Assembly (NCBI RefSeq): GCF_900103845.1
Contig: NZ_FNIJ01000004.1
Coordinates: 310,001 to 374,000 of the forward strand
DNA from: Pseudomonas jinjuensis
GTDB taxonomy: Bacteria; Pseudomonadota; Gammaproteobacteria; Pseudomonadales; Pseudomonadaceae
Length of the DNA stretch: 64,000 nt
Direction of reading: 5' to 3'
In this document: positions 45,147 to 54,347 of the stretch, one piece after another
How the letters are laid out: each line of letters opens with the position of its first letter
Position numbering within the stretch: position 1 is the first letter of the stretch
Notes under the pieces: model-generated
What the model saw: the letters and a program-made list of their open reading frames with translations, nothing else
Told to the model about the DNA's origin: nothing
Databases searched by the model: none
Translations under genes and position numbers: made by a program

Positions 45147-45608
45147 TCACCGGCGAATGGCGATGGTTCTCCCGCAGTAGCCAGGATGGCTGGCGCCCTG
45201 GTACTGCCTGAAGAGTTCGGATATCCGGGCGTCCACCGCGTCGGCGAAGGCACAGGCCTTGCCGGCCTGAAAATCGATGTTCATCAGCATCTGCTCGCTG
45301 ACTGCCAGCGGCTCATCGCTGCCCTCCAGATGAAGGTCGTGCACGATGTGCAGGCGCTTCGGATCGCGATCGATGAACCGCGTGCGCACTGCCAGCGGGT
45401 CGCCCAGCTTCGCCTGCGCCAGGTAGTTGATGTGCGCCTCCAGGGTGAACAGCGTGTGCCCGGTCTCGGCGCGCCCCGCCTCGTCCAGGCCGATGCGATC
45501 CATCAGGGCATCGGTGGCGTAGCTGAAGATCAGGAAGTAGAAGGCATCGCGCAGATGCTCGTTGTAATCGATCCATTCGCGCAGGACCGGCGTTCGGTAG
45601 GTCAGCAT
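45147..45608 (-). CDS. cdhB: betainyl-CoA thioesterase-like (CdhB)
   Basis: 153-residue hot-dog thioesterase with the acyl-CoA thioesterase segment EWIDYNEHLRDAFY and conserved ATDALMDRIG, resembling CdhB of the P. aeruginosa carnitine pathway, which releases glycine betaine from betainyl-CoA. Presence of cdhA- and cdhC-like genes in the same operon supports the assignment. Confidence 0.75.
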   Translation of the reverse strand: MLTYRTPVLREWIDYNEHLRDAFYFLIFSYATDALMDRIGLDEAGRAETGHTLFTLEAHINYLAQAKLGDPLAVRTRFIDRDPKRLHIVHDLHLEGSDEPLAVSEQMLMNIDFQAGKACAFADAVDARISELFRQYQGASHPGYCGRTIAIRR

Positions 45609-45641
45609 CGGGTGATTCCCCCGCAGTCGGAGATCATGGCG

Positions 45642-46595
45642 TCAGAGGTCCAGTTCGAGCGTGCCGGACAGCGCCCGGGAAACGCAGACCATCATGGTGT
45701 TGTTGCAGCGTTTCTCGGCCTCGCTCAGCACGCTGTCGCGATGGTCCGGCGTGCCGGACAGCACGCGGGTCTCGCAGGAGGCGCAGGTGCCCTCGCGGCA
45801 CGAGCTTTCCACCCGCACGCCATTGGCTTCGAGCACCTGCAGGATGCTCCTGTCGGCCGGCACCTCCAGGCACTTGCCACTGCGCGCGAGCTTCAGGGTG
45901 AAGGCGCCATCGGCCCGGGTCTTCTCCACCTGCCTGGGAGCGAACCATTCGAAGTGCACCTGCCCGGCGGGAAAGGACTTCGCCGCCTCCTCCACCGCCA
46001 GCATCAGGGGCGTCGGCCCGCAGGTGTAGAGATGCGCCCGCCCGGGCAAGCGGGCCACGGCAGCGGCGACATCGAACAGGGCTCCGGCCTCTTCGTCCGC
46101 ATGCAGCGTGACCCTGTCACCGTAGCTTTCCAGTTGTTCCAGGAAGGCGGCCCGCTCGCGGTTGCGCACCAGGTAGAACAGGCGCCAGGGACGCCCATTC
46201 GCCTCGCACCACTGGATCATCGAAAGGATCGGCGTGATGCCGATGCCACCGGCGAAGAAGACGAACTCGACGGCATCCTCGAACAACGGAAAGTTGTTGC
46301 GCGGCGGCGTCACCCGGATCAGGTCGGCGACGCGCAGCGACTGGTGGATGTAGCGCGAACCGCCCCGGCTGGCCGGCGCCAGTCCCACACCGACGCGGTA
46401 GCAATCCCGTTGCCGGGCATCGCCGCACAGGGAGTACTGGCGCACCAGTCCGTTGGGCAGGTGCAGCTCGATGTGCGCACCGGCTGTGTATGCCGGCAGC
46501 TCGCCGCCGGATGGATCGCACAGCTCGATGACCAGTGCGTCCCTGGCGGCGCTGGCGATGTTCGCTACCCGCAGTGTCAGACGTTCGACCGACAT
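45642..46595 (-). CDS. VanB/CntB-type oxidoreductase (FMN, NAD, 2Fe-2S)
   Basis: 317-residue class IA reductase: N-terminal FMN domain (RQYSLCGD), NAD domain (FFAGGIGITPI, YTCGPTPLM) and a C-terminal [2Fe-2S] ferredoxin (SCREGTCASC and a later Cys). It is the natural electron donor for the Rieske oxygenase at the head of the operon. Size and domain order match CntB (YeaX) of carnitine monooxygenase. ATG 46595. Confidence 0.85.
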   Translation of the reverse strand: MSVERLTLRVANIASAARDALVIELCDPSGGELPAYTAGAHIELHLPNGLVRQYSLCGDARQRDCYRVGVGLAPASRGGSRYIHQSLRVADLIRVTPPRNNFPLFEDAVEFVFFAGGIGITPILSMIQWCEANGRPWRLFYLVRNRERAAFLEQLESYGDRVTLHADEEAGALFDVAAAVARLPGRAHLYTCGPTPLMLAVEEAAKSFPAGQVHFEWFAPRQVEKTRADGAFTLKLARSGKCLEVPADRSILQVLEANGVRVESSCREGTCASCETRVLSGTPDHRDSVLSEAEKRCNNTMMVCVSRALSGTLELDL

Positions 46596-46678
46596 GATTA
46601 CCTCTGCATCCAGGGTTGGGGCTTCCTGCCCATCACCAGCCGGTGGGGAGCGGTGCTCCCCTGCCGGCATCCAGAACA

Positions 46679-47614
46679 TCATTTGCGCCGCAGGTGCGCG
46701 GTAGTCTTGAGCATCGCCTTGATCAGGTCGTCCCGTGCCTGCGAAAGTTCCGCCTGGCTGCCGTTGGCGGACTCGGCGGCCACGCCCTGCACCAGCAGCG
46801 CGGCGGTCTCGGCATCCAGACGCGGGTCGCCCAGGTCCTCCCACCAGCGGTGGAAGCTCTCGGTGTACTTCTCGCAGAAGGACTTCAGGCCGCCCGGACC
46901 GCCCCCGAGGTGGAACAGCATGGTGGGCCCCATGGCCGCCCAGCGCAGACCGGGCCCTGCCCACACGGCGGTGTCCACGTCCTCGACGCTGGCCGCGCCG
47001 ATCTTCACCAGATGGATGGCCTCGCGCCAGAGCGCCGCCTGCAGCCGGTTGGCGACATGGCCGGGGACTTCACGCTGTACGCGGATGGTCACCTTGCCGA
47101 CCAGTTCGTAGAAGCGCTCCGCGCCCTCGACGGCATCCTGCGCAGTGCGCTGGTTGCCCATGACTTCCACCAGCGGAATCAGGTGCGGCGGGTTGAACGG
47201 ATGACCGAGGACGAAGCGCGACGGATCGATCCAGCCGGCCTGCATCTCGCTCAGCGGCAGGCCCGAAGCGGACGAGGCGATGATCGCGCCCGGCTTGAGC
47301 AGCGGTTCGATTTCCGCGTAGAGCGCATGCTTGATCCGGATGCGCTCGGGCACGCTTTCCTGGATGAAGTCGGCGTTCTTCACCGCCTCGGCGGCGGTGC
47401 GATGGAAGCTCAGCTCGCCCGGCGCGCCCTCTTTCACCAGCCCCAGTTCCTGCAAGGTCGACCAGGCGCTCTTCACATACTCGCGGACATCCTTTTCCAT
47501 CCCTTCGGCGGGATCGAATACCGCCACGTTACGGCCGGAGGCCAGGAACAACGCCGTCCAGCTGGCACCGATGACGCCGGCGCCCAATACCGCAACATTC
47601 TGGAATTCACTCAT
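46679..47614 (-). CDS. cdhA: L-carnitine dehydrogenase-like 3-hydroxyacyl dehydrogenase (CdhA)
   Basis: 311 residues: N-terminal Rossmann domain (LGAGVIGASW at 10-19), catalytic His138 in GHPFNPPH with Glu150, and an all-helical C-terminal dimerisation domain, as in 3-hydroxyacyl-CoA dehydrogenases, lambda-crystallin and L-carnitine dehydrogenase. The carnitine role is chosen from size and from the cdhB- and cdhC-like neighbours. The start overlaps the SDR stop (TGATG), indicating coupling. Confidence 0.75.
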   Translation of the reverse strand: MSEFQNVAVLGAGVIGASWTALFLASGRNVAVFDPAEGMEKDVREYVKSAWSTLQELGLVKEGAPGELSFHRTAAEAVKNADFIQESVPERIRIKHALYAEIEPLLKPGAIIASSASGLPLSEMQAGWIDPSRFVLGHPFNPPHLIPLVEVMGNQRTAQDAVEGAERFYELVGKVTIRVQREVPGHVANRLQAALWREAIHLVKIGAASVEDVDTAVWAGPGLRWAAMGPTMLFHLGGGPGGLKSFCEKYTESFHRWWEDLGDPRLDAETAALLVQGVAAESANGSQAELSQARDDLIKAMLKTTAHLRRK

Positions 47615-48363
47615 CAGAAAAACCTCGGTTGGAGTGGGGAAGCGGCAGTCAGACCGCCGTCGATCACATAGCACTGGCCGGTGATGAACGCGGCCTGTGC
47701 GGAAGCGAGCCAGGCCACCAGTTCGGCGACATCCTCCGGTCGGCCGAAGCGGCCGGCGGGGTGCCTGGCAAGGGCATCGGCCCTGGCCTTTTCGGGGTCC
47801 CTGGCGAGGGCGAAACCGTCCTCGGCCATGGCCGTCATGATCCAGCCCGGGCACACGGCGTTGCAGCGCACGCGCGGGCCATGGTCCACGGCGATGGAGC
47901 GCGTCAGGCCATGGACGAAGGCCTTGGAGGCGTTGTACAGGGCCATCGAGGGATCGGCGTTCAGGCCGGAAATCGAGCCCAGGTTGACGATGCAGCCGCC
48001 GCTTGCCCGCATGCCCGGCAATACCGCGCGACACATGTTGAAAGTGCCCCTGGCATTGACGCCCATGAGCAGATCCCAGTCCTCGTCGGTCGTGTCGATC
48101 AGGGTCTTCTCGACCTGCACGCCTGCGTTGTTGACCAGGATCGTCGGCATGCCGAAGCGTTCGAGGGTTCGCTCCAGAATGCGCGTGGCGTCCTCCGGCC
48201 TGGAGACATCGGCCTGGAGCCACATGACCTCACCGCCAAGATCGTCAGGGCGAGCACCACGACCGCAGGTCACCACTCGCGCACCTTGGCCGAGGAACTT
48301 CTCGACTATTGCGCGGCCGATTCCCCGGCCACCGCCAGTCACAATCACAATGTCTTCAGTCAT
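47614..48363 (-). CDS. SDR dehydrogenase in betaine operon
   Basis: 249-residue classical SDR with TGGGRGIG, NNAG, and catalytic Ser, Tyr and Lys (LGSISG, LYNASK). It could oxidise the opposite stereoisomer of the CdhA substrate (for example D-carnitine) or another hydroxy-betaine; this is inference. Packed between the aldehyde dehydrogenase and cdhA with a 1-nt overlap. Confidence 0.82.
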   Translation of the reverse strand: MTEDIVIVTGGGRGIGRAIVEKFLGQGARVVTCGRGARPDDLGGEVMWLQADVSRPEDATRILERTLERFGMPTILVNNAGVQVEKTLIDTTDEDWDLLMGVNARGTFNMCRAVLPGMRASGGCIVNLGSISGLNADPSMALYNASKAFVHGLTRSIAVDHGPRVRCNAVCPGWIMTAMAEDGFALARDPEKARADALARHPAGRFGRPEDVAELVAWLASAQAAFITGQCYVIDGGLTAASPLQPRFF

Positions 48364-48368
48364 ACGCG

Positions 48369-49790
48369 TTACCCGTGAGCGAACATGACGTGGCGGACGG
48401 CGGTGTAGGCATCGAGCGCGAACACCGACATGTCGCAGCCGTGGCCCGACCCTTTCATGGCGGCCCAGGGCATCTCCGGCGTCGCCACACCGTGGGTGTT
48501 CACCCAGGTGAAGCCGTAGCGCAGGCGGCTGGTGGCCTCCATCGCCCTGGCGCTGTCCCGCGTCCACACGGACGAGGCCAGTCCGTAGCGGCCGGCGTTG
48601 GCGATCGCCACCGGGTCCTGGTCCCTGCTGAAGCGCGACACCGTGATCACCGGGCCGAAGATTTCGCTCGTGGCGATTTCGGCATCGTGGTCGACGTTGG
48701 CGACCACCGTGGGGCGATAGAAGAACCCCGGGCGATCCCCCGCCATCCCGCCGGTAACGACTTCCGCACGGCTACGCGCACGCTCGACGAAGCCCGCCAC
48801 GCGCTGCCGGTGCGACTCGCTGATCAACGGTCCCATCTCGGCGCCTTCTTCCCGCTGCGCACCTGTGCGGATCGAACTCACGGCATCCGCCAGGTCGGCC
48901 ACCACGTGCTCGTAGACCTCGTCGGCGACGAGCAGGCGGCACGGCTGGGCGCAATCCTGCCCGGCATTGAAGAACGCCGTTCCGCGGAGTATGGCGACCA
49001 GCTTTTCGATGTCGGCGTCGGCGTAGACGATCACCGGCGCCTTGCCGCCCAGTTCGAGATGAACCTGGCGCAGCTGTCGCGACGCCGCGCGCATGGCAGC
49101 GGCTCCCGTGGCGGGCGAGCCGGTGATGCTGATTCCCTCCATGCCAGCAGCATTGACAAGACGATCACCGACACTCCCTCCTCTCCCATTGATCACGTTC
49201 ACCACGCCGCGAGGCAGGATGTCCCGCAGCAGCTCGGCCAACCGCAGGGTCGAAAGCGGCGTGAGCTCCGAAGGCTTGAGCACCACCGTGCAGCCGGCCG
49301 CCAGCGGTGCGGCCAGCTTCCACGCCGCCATCATCAAGGGGTAGTTCCACGGCGCGATGGCGGCCACCGGACCCAGCGGGTCGCGCCGGATCAGGCTGGT
49401 ATGCCCGGCGACGTACTCCCCGGCGGCGACGCCGGAGAGCGTCCGCGCCGCTCCGGCGAAGAAGCGGAAGGTGTCGACCGTCAGCGGTATCTCATCGTTC
49501 AGCGCCGACGGCCAGGGTTTGCCCACGTTGGCGCTTTCCAGCGCGGCCAGCTCCTCGGCATTGGCCTCGATGAGTTCGGCGATTTCCAGCAGCAGGGCGG
49601 AGCGGGCTGCCGGGGTCGAGCGCGAGTAGGAGAGGAAGGCCTCCTCAGCCGAACGGGCGGCGGCGGCGACCTGTTCATCACTTGCCTCGTGCACCTGGGC
49701 AATCCGTTCGCCGGTGGCGGGATCGAGCACGCACAGCGCCTCGCCCTCCCCCGGCACCAGTTCGCCGTTGATCAGCATTCGGGTTTGCAT
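48369..49790 (-). CDS. NAD(P)-dependent aldehyde dehydrogenase
   Basis: 473-residue ALDH with catalytic Glu246 (LELGGK) and Cys280 (NAGQDCAQPC). It resembles betaine-aldehyde and semialdehyde dehydrogenases. In a Rieske carnitine-monooxygenase route the aldehyde would be malic semialdehyde; in a butyrobetaine route, trimethylaminobutyraldehyde. Operon position between BKACE and SDR genes does not decide between them. ATG 49790. Confidence 0.85.
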   Translation of the reverse strand: MQTRMLINGELVPGEGEALCVLDPATGERIAQVHEASDEQVAAAARSAEEAFLSYSRSTPAARSALLLEIAELIEANAEELAALESANVGKPWPSALNDEIPLTVDTFRFFAGAARTLSGVAAGEYVAGHTSLIRRDPLGPVAAIAPWNYPLMMAAWKLAAPLAAGCTVVLKPSELTPLSTLRLAELLRDILPRGVVNVINGRGGSVGDRLVNAAGMEGISITGSPATGAAAMRAASRQLRQVHLELGGKAPVIVYADADIEKLVAILRGTAFFNAGQDCAQPCRLLVADEVYEHVVADLADAVSSIRTGAQREEGAEMGPLISESHRQRVAGFVERARSRAEVVTGGMAGDRPGFFYRPTVVANVDHDAEIATSEIFGPVITVSRFSRDQDPVAIANAGRYGLASSVWTRDSARAMEATSRLRYGFTWVNTHGVATPEMPWAAMKGSGHGCDMSVFALDAYTAVRHVMFAHG

Positions 49791-49805
49791 GGGGACTCCT
49801 CCGCG

Positions 49806-50735
49806 TCAGAACTCGACCCTGTCGCCGCCCTTGAGGCCCAGGCGCGCACGGGCTTCCGCCGGAGTGGCGACCTTCAGGCCGAGGCTTTCGACGATCGAAC
49901 GGATCTTGCGCACCTGCTCGGCGTTGCTTTTCGCCTTCTCGCCGGGGCCGATGTAGAGGCTGTCTTCCAGGCCGACGCGCAGGTTGCCGCCGAGCAGGGC
50001 CGCCTGTGTGGCGAACTGCATCTGGTTCTTGCCCGCGGCCAGGACGGACCACTCGTAGTCGTTGCCGAACAGCTTCTGGGCGATGGTGTGCATGTGCATC
50101 AGGTTGTCGAGGTCGGCGCCGACCCCGCCGAGCACGCCAAACACCATCTGCACGAAGAACGGCGGCTTGATCCAGCCCTGGTCGATGACCCACGCCAGGT
50201 TGTAGAGGTGGCCGAGGTCGTAGCACTCGAATTCGAAGCGCGTCCCGTGCCCTTCGCCCAGTTCCTTCAGGATGTATTCGATGTCGGCGAAGGTGTTGCG
50301 GAAGATGAAGTCCCGCGTGCTTTCCAGGAAGGCGGGCTCCCACTCGTGCTTCCACTCGGTGTACCTGGCCTTCATCGGGAAGATGCCGAAGTTCATCGAG
50401 CCGACGTTCAACGAGGCCATTTCCGGACTGAGGCTCAAGGCCGCGCGCAGACGCTCTTCGCGCGTCATGCCAAGGCCGCCGCCGGTCGACATGTTGAGAA
50501 CGGCGTCGCTGCGGCTCCTGATCTGGCCCATGAAGTCGCGGAACAGCTCCGGCCGCGGATCCGGCTTTCCCGTTTGCGGATGGCGGGCGTGCAGATGGAT
50601 GATCGACGCGCCGGCCTCGGCCGCCTCGATCGACGAGAGGGCGATTTCATCCGGCGTGATCGGCAGGTATTCCGACATGCTCGGGGTGTGCACGCCACCG
50701 GTGGAGGCGCAGGTGATGATTACGGATTTAGGCAT
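49806..50735 (-). CDS. cdhC: BKACE family 3-keto acid cleavage enzyme (dehydrocarnitine cleavage, CdhC-like)
   Basis: 309-residue beta-keto acid cleavage enzyme (TIM barrel). The zinc-binding HLH is at His47 and His49 (IIHLHARHP), and the C-terminal active-site segment is GLEDSLYIGPGE. CdhC of this family cleaves 3-dehydrocarnitine with acetyl-CoA into betainyl-CoA and acetoacetate. Together with CdhA- and CdhB-like genes it makes the full known carnitine-to-glycine-betaine route. ATG 50735. Confidence 0.82.
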   Translation of the reverse strand: MPKSVIITCASTGGVHTPSMSEYLPITPDEIALSSIEAAEAGASIIHLHARHPQTGKPDPRPELFRDFMGQIRSRSDAVLNMSTGGGLGMTREERLRAALSLSPEMASLNVGSMNFGIFPMKARYTEWKHEWEPAFLESTRDFIFRNTFADIEYILKELGEGHGTRFEFECYDLGHLYNLAWVIDQGWIKPPFFVQMVFGVLGGVGADLDNLMHMHTIAQKLFGNDYEWSVLAAGKNQMQFATQAALLGGNLRVGLEDSLYIGPGEKAKSNAEQVRKIRSIVESLGLKVATPAEARARLGLKGGDRVEF

Positions 50736-50743
50736 GCTGGCGC

Positions 50744-51499
50744 TCACAGTTTCATTTGCTGGACTTGGGCGGTAAGCCCGCCATCGAGGACCCACAGTTG
50801 CCCGGAGGCATACCTGGCTTCGTCGGAGCTGAGCCAGTTCACCAGGTTGGCAACGTCTTCCGGGGTGCCGTAGCGGCGCACCGGGTGCACATCGCGCACG
50901 GCGGCTTCCAGGCTCTGGATGTCGCCGTGGTCGCGGAAGAAGCTGCGCAGCATGGGCGTATCGATATATCCCGGGCAGATCGCGTTGACCCGGATGCCCT
51001 CCGGCCCGTGGTCACAGGCCATGGCGCGGGTCAGCGCATGCACGGCGCCCTTGCTGGCGCAATACGCCGCCAGGCCGGGATCGGCGATGAAACCGTCGTA
51101 GGAGCCGAAATTGACGATGCTGGCCGACCCGCTCCTGCGCAACAGCGGCAGCGCGTACTTCGAGACGAGGAAGGTGCCGGTGACGTTGACCGAGAAGACC
51201 CGGTTCCAGTCCTCGAGACTGGTTTCCTCGATGGTCTTCTCGATCTCGATACCCGCGGCGTTCACCAGGATGTCGAGCTTGCCGGCGTGCTCCCGGACGG
51301 CGGACATGGCCTGACGAACGCCCTCCTCCGAGCTCACGTCCAGCGGGACGAAGCGGCTGCCGGCGACGGGCGCGGATTCCACCCGGTCCGCCGCGAATAC
51401 CGTGGCGCCCTCCTTCACGAACCGCGCGCAGATGGCCCGGCCGATTCCGCCCAGGCCACCCGTTACGAAGGCGACCTTTCCTTCCAGGGCCTGGCTCAT
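50744..51499 (-). CDS. SDR dehydrogenase, second in betaine operon
   Basis: 251-residue SDR (TGGLGGIGRA, NAAGIEIEK, catalytic NFGSYDG and AYCASK). The start overlaps the Rieske gene stop (ATGA at 51496-51499). Related to but distinct from the SDR at 47614-48363; a stereospecific hydroxy-betaine dehydrogenase is one option. Confidence 0.82.
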   Translation of the reverse strand: MSQALEGKVAFVTGGLGGIGRAICARFVKEGATVFAADRVESAPVAGSRFVPLDVSSEEGVRQAMSAVREHAGKLDILVNAAGIEIEKTIEETSLEDWNRVFSVNVTGTFLVSKYALPLLRRSGSASIVNFGSYDGFIADPGLAAYCASKGAVHALTRAMACDHGPEGIRVNAICPGYIDTPMLRSFFRDHGDIQSLEAAVRDVHPVRRYGTPEDVANLVNWLSSDEARYASGQLWVLDGGLTAQVQQMKL

Positions 51500-52638
51500 T
51501 GCTCCACCCCCTGGCGATATGCATCGAGGACAAGGCCATGGAAATGATGGAGGGCATGCTCCGATTTCCCCGAGCCGGCGGGGTCGGTGACGATGCGTCC
51601 CTGCTCGAACGCCGGGGTCCGCATGCCCCGCTGGACGTTTTCCACCAGCGAGATGTCCTCGACCTGCAGCACCTCGTCGAGGTAACGGATGGCTTCCTTC
51701 TCCATCTCGTTGGCCTCGGGGGTCTCGAGGAAGAAGTCGTAGGTTTCGTAGGTGAGATCGGGGCCGGCGGGGATGATGTGCAGCACGATCATCGAGCTGC
51801 GCCCCGGATAGCGCATCAGGCAGGTGTTGGGCCACAGCCACCAGACCGCATGGGTGCGGACCTTGGCCTGGGAAGTGTCGTAGGCGCTGTTCTGCCCGTT
51901 GCCCGCTTCGGCCATGTGGCTGGAGTAGATGCCGTGGGTCTGCACCTTGTAGGTGTTCATGTCCACCAGGGTGCAGAAGTCCTTGTGCGCCGTCGGGCAG
52001 TGGTAGCACTCGAGGAAGTTGTCGACGACGTTCTTCCAGTTGGACCTGATCCGGTAGGTCAGGCGATGGCCGAAGGTCAGGTTGGCGATGTCCGGCGCCC
52101 AGTGCAGGATTTCGTCCCGCAGCTCCCCGGACTGCTCGCTCAGCGGGCGCGCAGCGGGATCGAGGTTGACGAAGATGAAGCCGCAGAACTCTTCCACCTG
52201 GACCGGACTCAGGTGGATCTCGCTCTTGTCGAATTCCTTCAGCCCGCCGACGTGCGGTGCGCCGGTGAGCTGGCCGTTCAGGCCGTAGCACCAGGAGTGG
52301 TACGGACAGATGATGCGGTTGACCTTGCCCTCCCCCTGCAGCACCGGATGCGCGCGGTGCTTGCAGACGTTGTAGAAGGCCCGCAGGTTGCCGTCATGAT
52401 CGCGCACCACCGCGATCGGGTTTCCGGCGATCTCGGTGGTGGTGTAGGTGCCGGGCTCCCGGACCTTTTCCACATGGCAGACCCACTGCCACGAGCGGGC
52501 AATGATCTGCTGCTGGTCCAGCTGGAACCACTGGGGATCGATGTAGGCATCCGCACGCAGGGATTGCGAGATCAGCGGATCCGGGTGATACCCCCTGGCA
52601 ATGTTTTCGAACTGCGCTCTGGAGATGACTTCGGGCAT
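51496..52638 (-). CDS. Rieske non-haem oxygenase, carnitine/choline monooxygenase-like
   Basis: 380-residue oxygenase. Rieske cluster ligands are Cys92, His94, Cys111 and His114 (CKH, CPYH). The mononuclear iron has His213 and His218 in NFLECYHCPTAH. The bridging position is Glu210 rather than the usual Asp, as in the quaternary-amine enzyme CntA (Glu205; His208/213 there, same spacing). The substrate is therefore likely a quaternary ammonium compound such as carnitine, butyrobetaine or a betaine. First gene of the operon; its VanB-type reductase lies six genes on. ATG 52638 after GGAAGG; the longer frame starts with TTG. Confidence 0.85.
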   Translation of the reverse strand: MPEVISRAQFENIARGYHPDPLISQSLRADAYIDPQWFQLDQQQIIARSWQWVCHVEKVREPGTYTTTEIAGNPIAVVRDHDGNLRAFYNVCKHRAHPVLQGEGKVNRIICPYHSWCYGLNGQLTGAPHVGGLKEFDKSEIHLSPVQVEEFCGFIFVNLDPAARPLSEQSGELRDEILHWAPDIANLTFGHRLTYRIRSNWKNVVDNFLECYHCPTAHKDFCTLVDMNTYKVQTHGIYSSHMAEAGNGQNSAYDTSQAKVRTHAVWWLWPNTCLMRYPGRSSMIVLHIIPAGPDLTYETYDFFLETPEANEMEKEAIRYLDEVLQVEDISLVENVQRGMRTPAFEQGRIVTDPAGSGKSEHALHHFHGLVLDAYRQGVEQ

Positions 52639-52886
52639 ATCGGCGGCCTTCCAATACAAGAATTTTCTGGATGGTTGTTCCTGTCTCGGAGCCGATATTG
52701 GTCTTCCACCGGGGGTGGAAACATGCAGGATTCGCCGTGATTTTTTCTTTTTCAGCCAGCGTCGTTTTCAGGCATGACGTGCTGGATTGCGACCTTCGGG
52801 GCCGGAGGAGCGAGCGGAACCGGCCCTCCCGGACGAGAGCCCTGACCGGCGTAGCGGCGACTGGATGAAGCCGGAGACGGGGAAAG

Positions 52887-53897
52887 TCAGGGAGTGACCT
52901 GGTGCATCGGCCAGGCTCTGAACTCGAACGGGATACGCCCGTCGAGCCGGTCGCGGCGGGGCGTCAGGCCGAAGCGCTGGCGATATATCCGGCTGAAATG
53001 CGACTGGTTCGGAAAGCCCGAGGCCACTGCGATTTCCATCAGCGACATGTCGGTCTGGGTGACCAGGCAGCGCGCGCGATCCAGTCGAATGTCGCGGTAA
53101 TAGAGCGCGGGGCTCTTCTGGACGATCTGGTCGAACAGCCGGTCGAGTTGCCTCTGGGATATGCCGATGCGCCTGCAGATTTCCGGGATGCTCACCGCCT
53201 CTTCCAGGTTTTCCTCCATGATCCTGATCGCCTGCTTCACCAGGACCGGCACCGTGTTGCCCAAGGGTTGCGGCGTTTCCGGATTCTGCCGGGTTCCCAG
53301 AGGACGCAAGCGCTCGTGGAACAGATAGCGGGCCGTCTCGTTGGCGAGGGTATCGCCATGCAGGGAGCGGATGATGTGCAAGGCGCAGTCGGCAGATGCA
53401 GCGCCACCGCAGCAGGTGATGCGCTTGCCGTCCATCACCAGCATGTCCTCGCAGATATCGACGTCCGGGTAGAGTTCCTTCAACGAGTCGATGTGCTCGT
53501 AATGGCCGGTGGCACGCTTCCCGTTCAGGAGTCCGGCCTCCGCAAGCAGATAGGTGCCCGTGTCGAGCGCGCCAAGGACTACGCCGTCCCGCGCCCACAT
53601 CCGCAGCGCTGCATGCAGCGCCGGGCTGTTATGCGTTTCGGGATTCCAGCTCGAGGACAGCATGACGAGGCTCGGCCTGCCCTGGACTTCTGCCAGCGCC
53701 CTGGTGTCGGTGGTCATGGCATTGCTGGCCACGACCGGACCGCCTGTCATCGACACGATTTCCCAATGGAAATGGGCGTGCCCACTCAGGTAGTTCGCGG
53801 CCCGGAAAGGATCGATGAAGGCTGTCGTCGCCGCCAGGTTGTAGTGCGGGAAGACGACGATCAGGAGCGAAAACGGCGCGGTGGACTCAGTTGGCAT
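52887..53897 (-). CDS. AraC/GlxA-family regulator (CdhR-like)
   Basis: 336 residues: an N-terminal DJ-1/PfpI-like domain (VFPHYNLAATTAFIDPFRAA; GALDTGTYLLAEAGLL) and a C-terminal AraC double helix-turn-helix (about 220-320; ISQRQLDRLFDQIV, SLMEIAVASGFPNQSHFSR). GlxA-type AraC proteins such as CdhR and GbdR control carnitine and betaine genes in Pseudomonas. It lies 248 bp upstream of, and co-oriented with, the Rieske operon. Confidence 0.87.
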   Translation of the reverse strand: MPTESTAPFSLLIVVFPHYNLAATTAFIDPFRAANYLSGHAHFHWEIVSMTGGPVVASNAMTTDTRALAEVQGRPSLVMLSSSWNPETHNSPALHAALRMWARDGVVLGALDTGTYLLAEAGLLNGKRATGHYEHIDSLKELYPDVDICEDMLVMDGKRITCCGGAASADCALHIIRSLHGDTLANETARYLFHERLRPLGTRQNPETPQPLGNTVPVLVKQAIRIMEENLEEAVSIPEICRRIGISQRQLDRLFDQIVQKSPALYYRDIRLDRARCLVTQTDMSLMEIAVASGFPNQSHFSRIYRQRFGLTPRRDRLDGRIPFEFRAWPMHQVTP

Positions 53898-54020
53898 GGG
53901 CGCTCACCGAAGATGAGTTGGGAAGAGCTCGGCGGCCAGGAATACCACAAATCGGATCGATGACCATCTCGAGGCATAAGGGTCGGTGATTGCCCTGACA
54001 CAGCGAAAGCGCTGCGGCCA

Positions 54021-54347
54021 TCACCAGCCCAGATACTGCAGCCCCCATACGGCGCCCATCCCAGCCACCAGGGTCAGGATAGTGCTGCGGCTTGTCCAGG
54101 CCACGAGAGCGGCCACTGCCGCTGCATAGAGTCGCGGATTATCGAGCGAGAACTCGCCGCCTTCATGCGAGAGAGTGACGGCGGGCAATACCAGCGCCGC
54201 CAGCACGCTGGCCGGTACGTAAACCAGGGCACGCTGCAGGACCGGCGGAATCGACAGCCGCCCGTACAGCTCGATGAAGGAGAGCCGGAGAACGAAGGTC
54301 CCCACGCCAACAGCCAGGAACAATCCCCATAGCGACCAGTCAATCAA
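54021..54347 (-). CDS. azlD: AzlD family branched-chain amino acid exporter subunit
   Basis: 108 residues, three to four hydrophobic segments, typical of AzlD. It works with AzlC. The best start is TTG 54347, with GGAGG 8 nt upstream inside the azlC end; the stop of azlC overlaps it (54340-54347). No ATG gives a better length. Confidence 0.78.
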   Translation of the reverse strand: MIDWSLWGLFLAVGVGTFVLRLSFIELYGRLSIPPVLQRALVYVPASVLAALVLPAVTLSHEGGEFSLDNPRLYAAAVAALVAWTSRSTILTLVAGMGAVWGLQYLGW

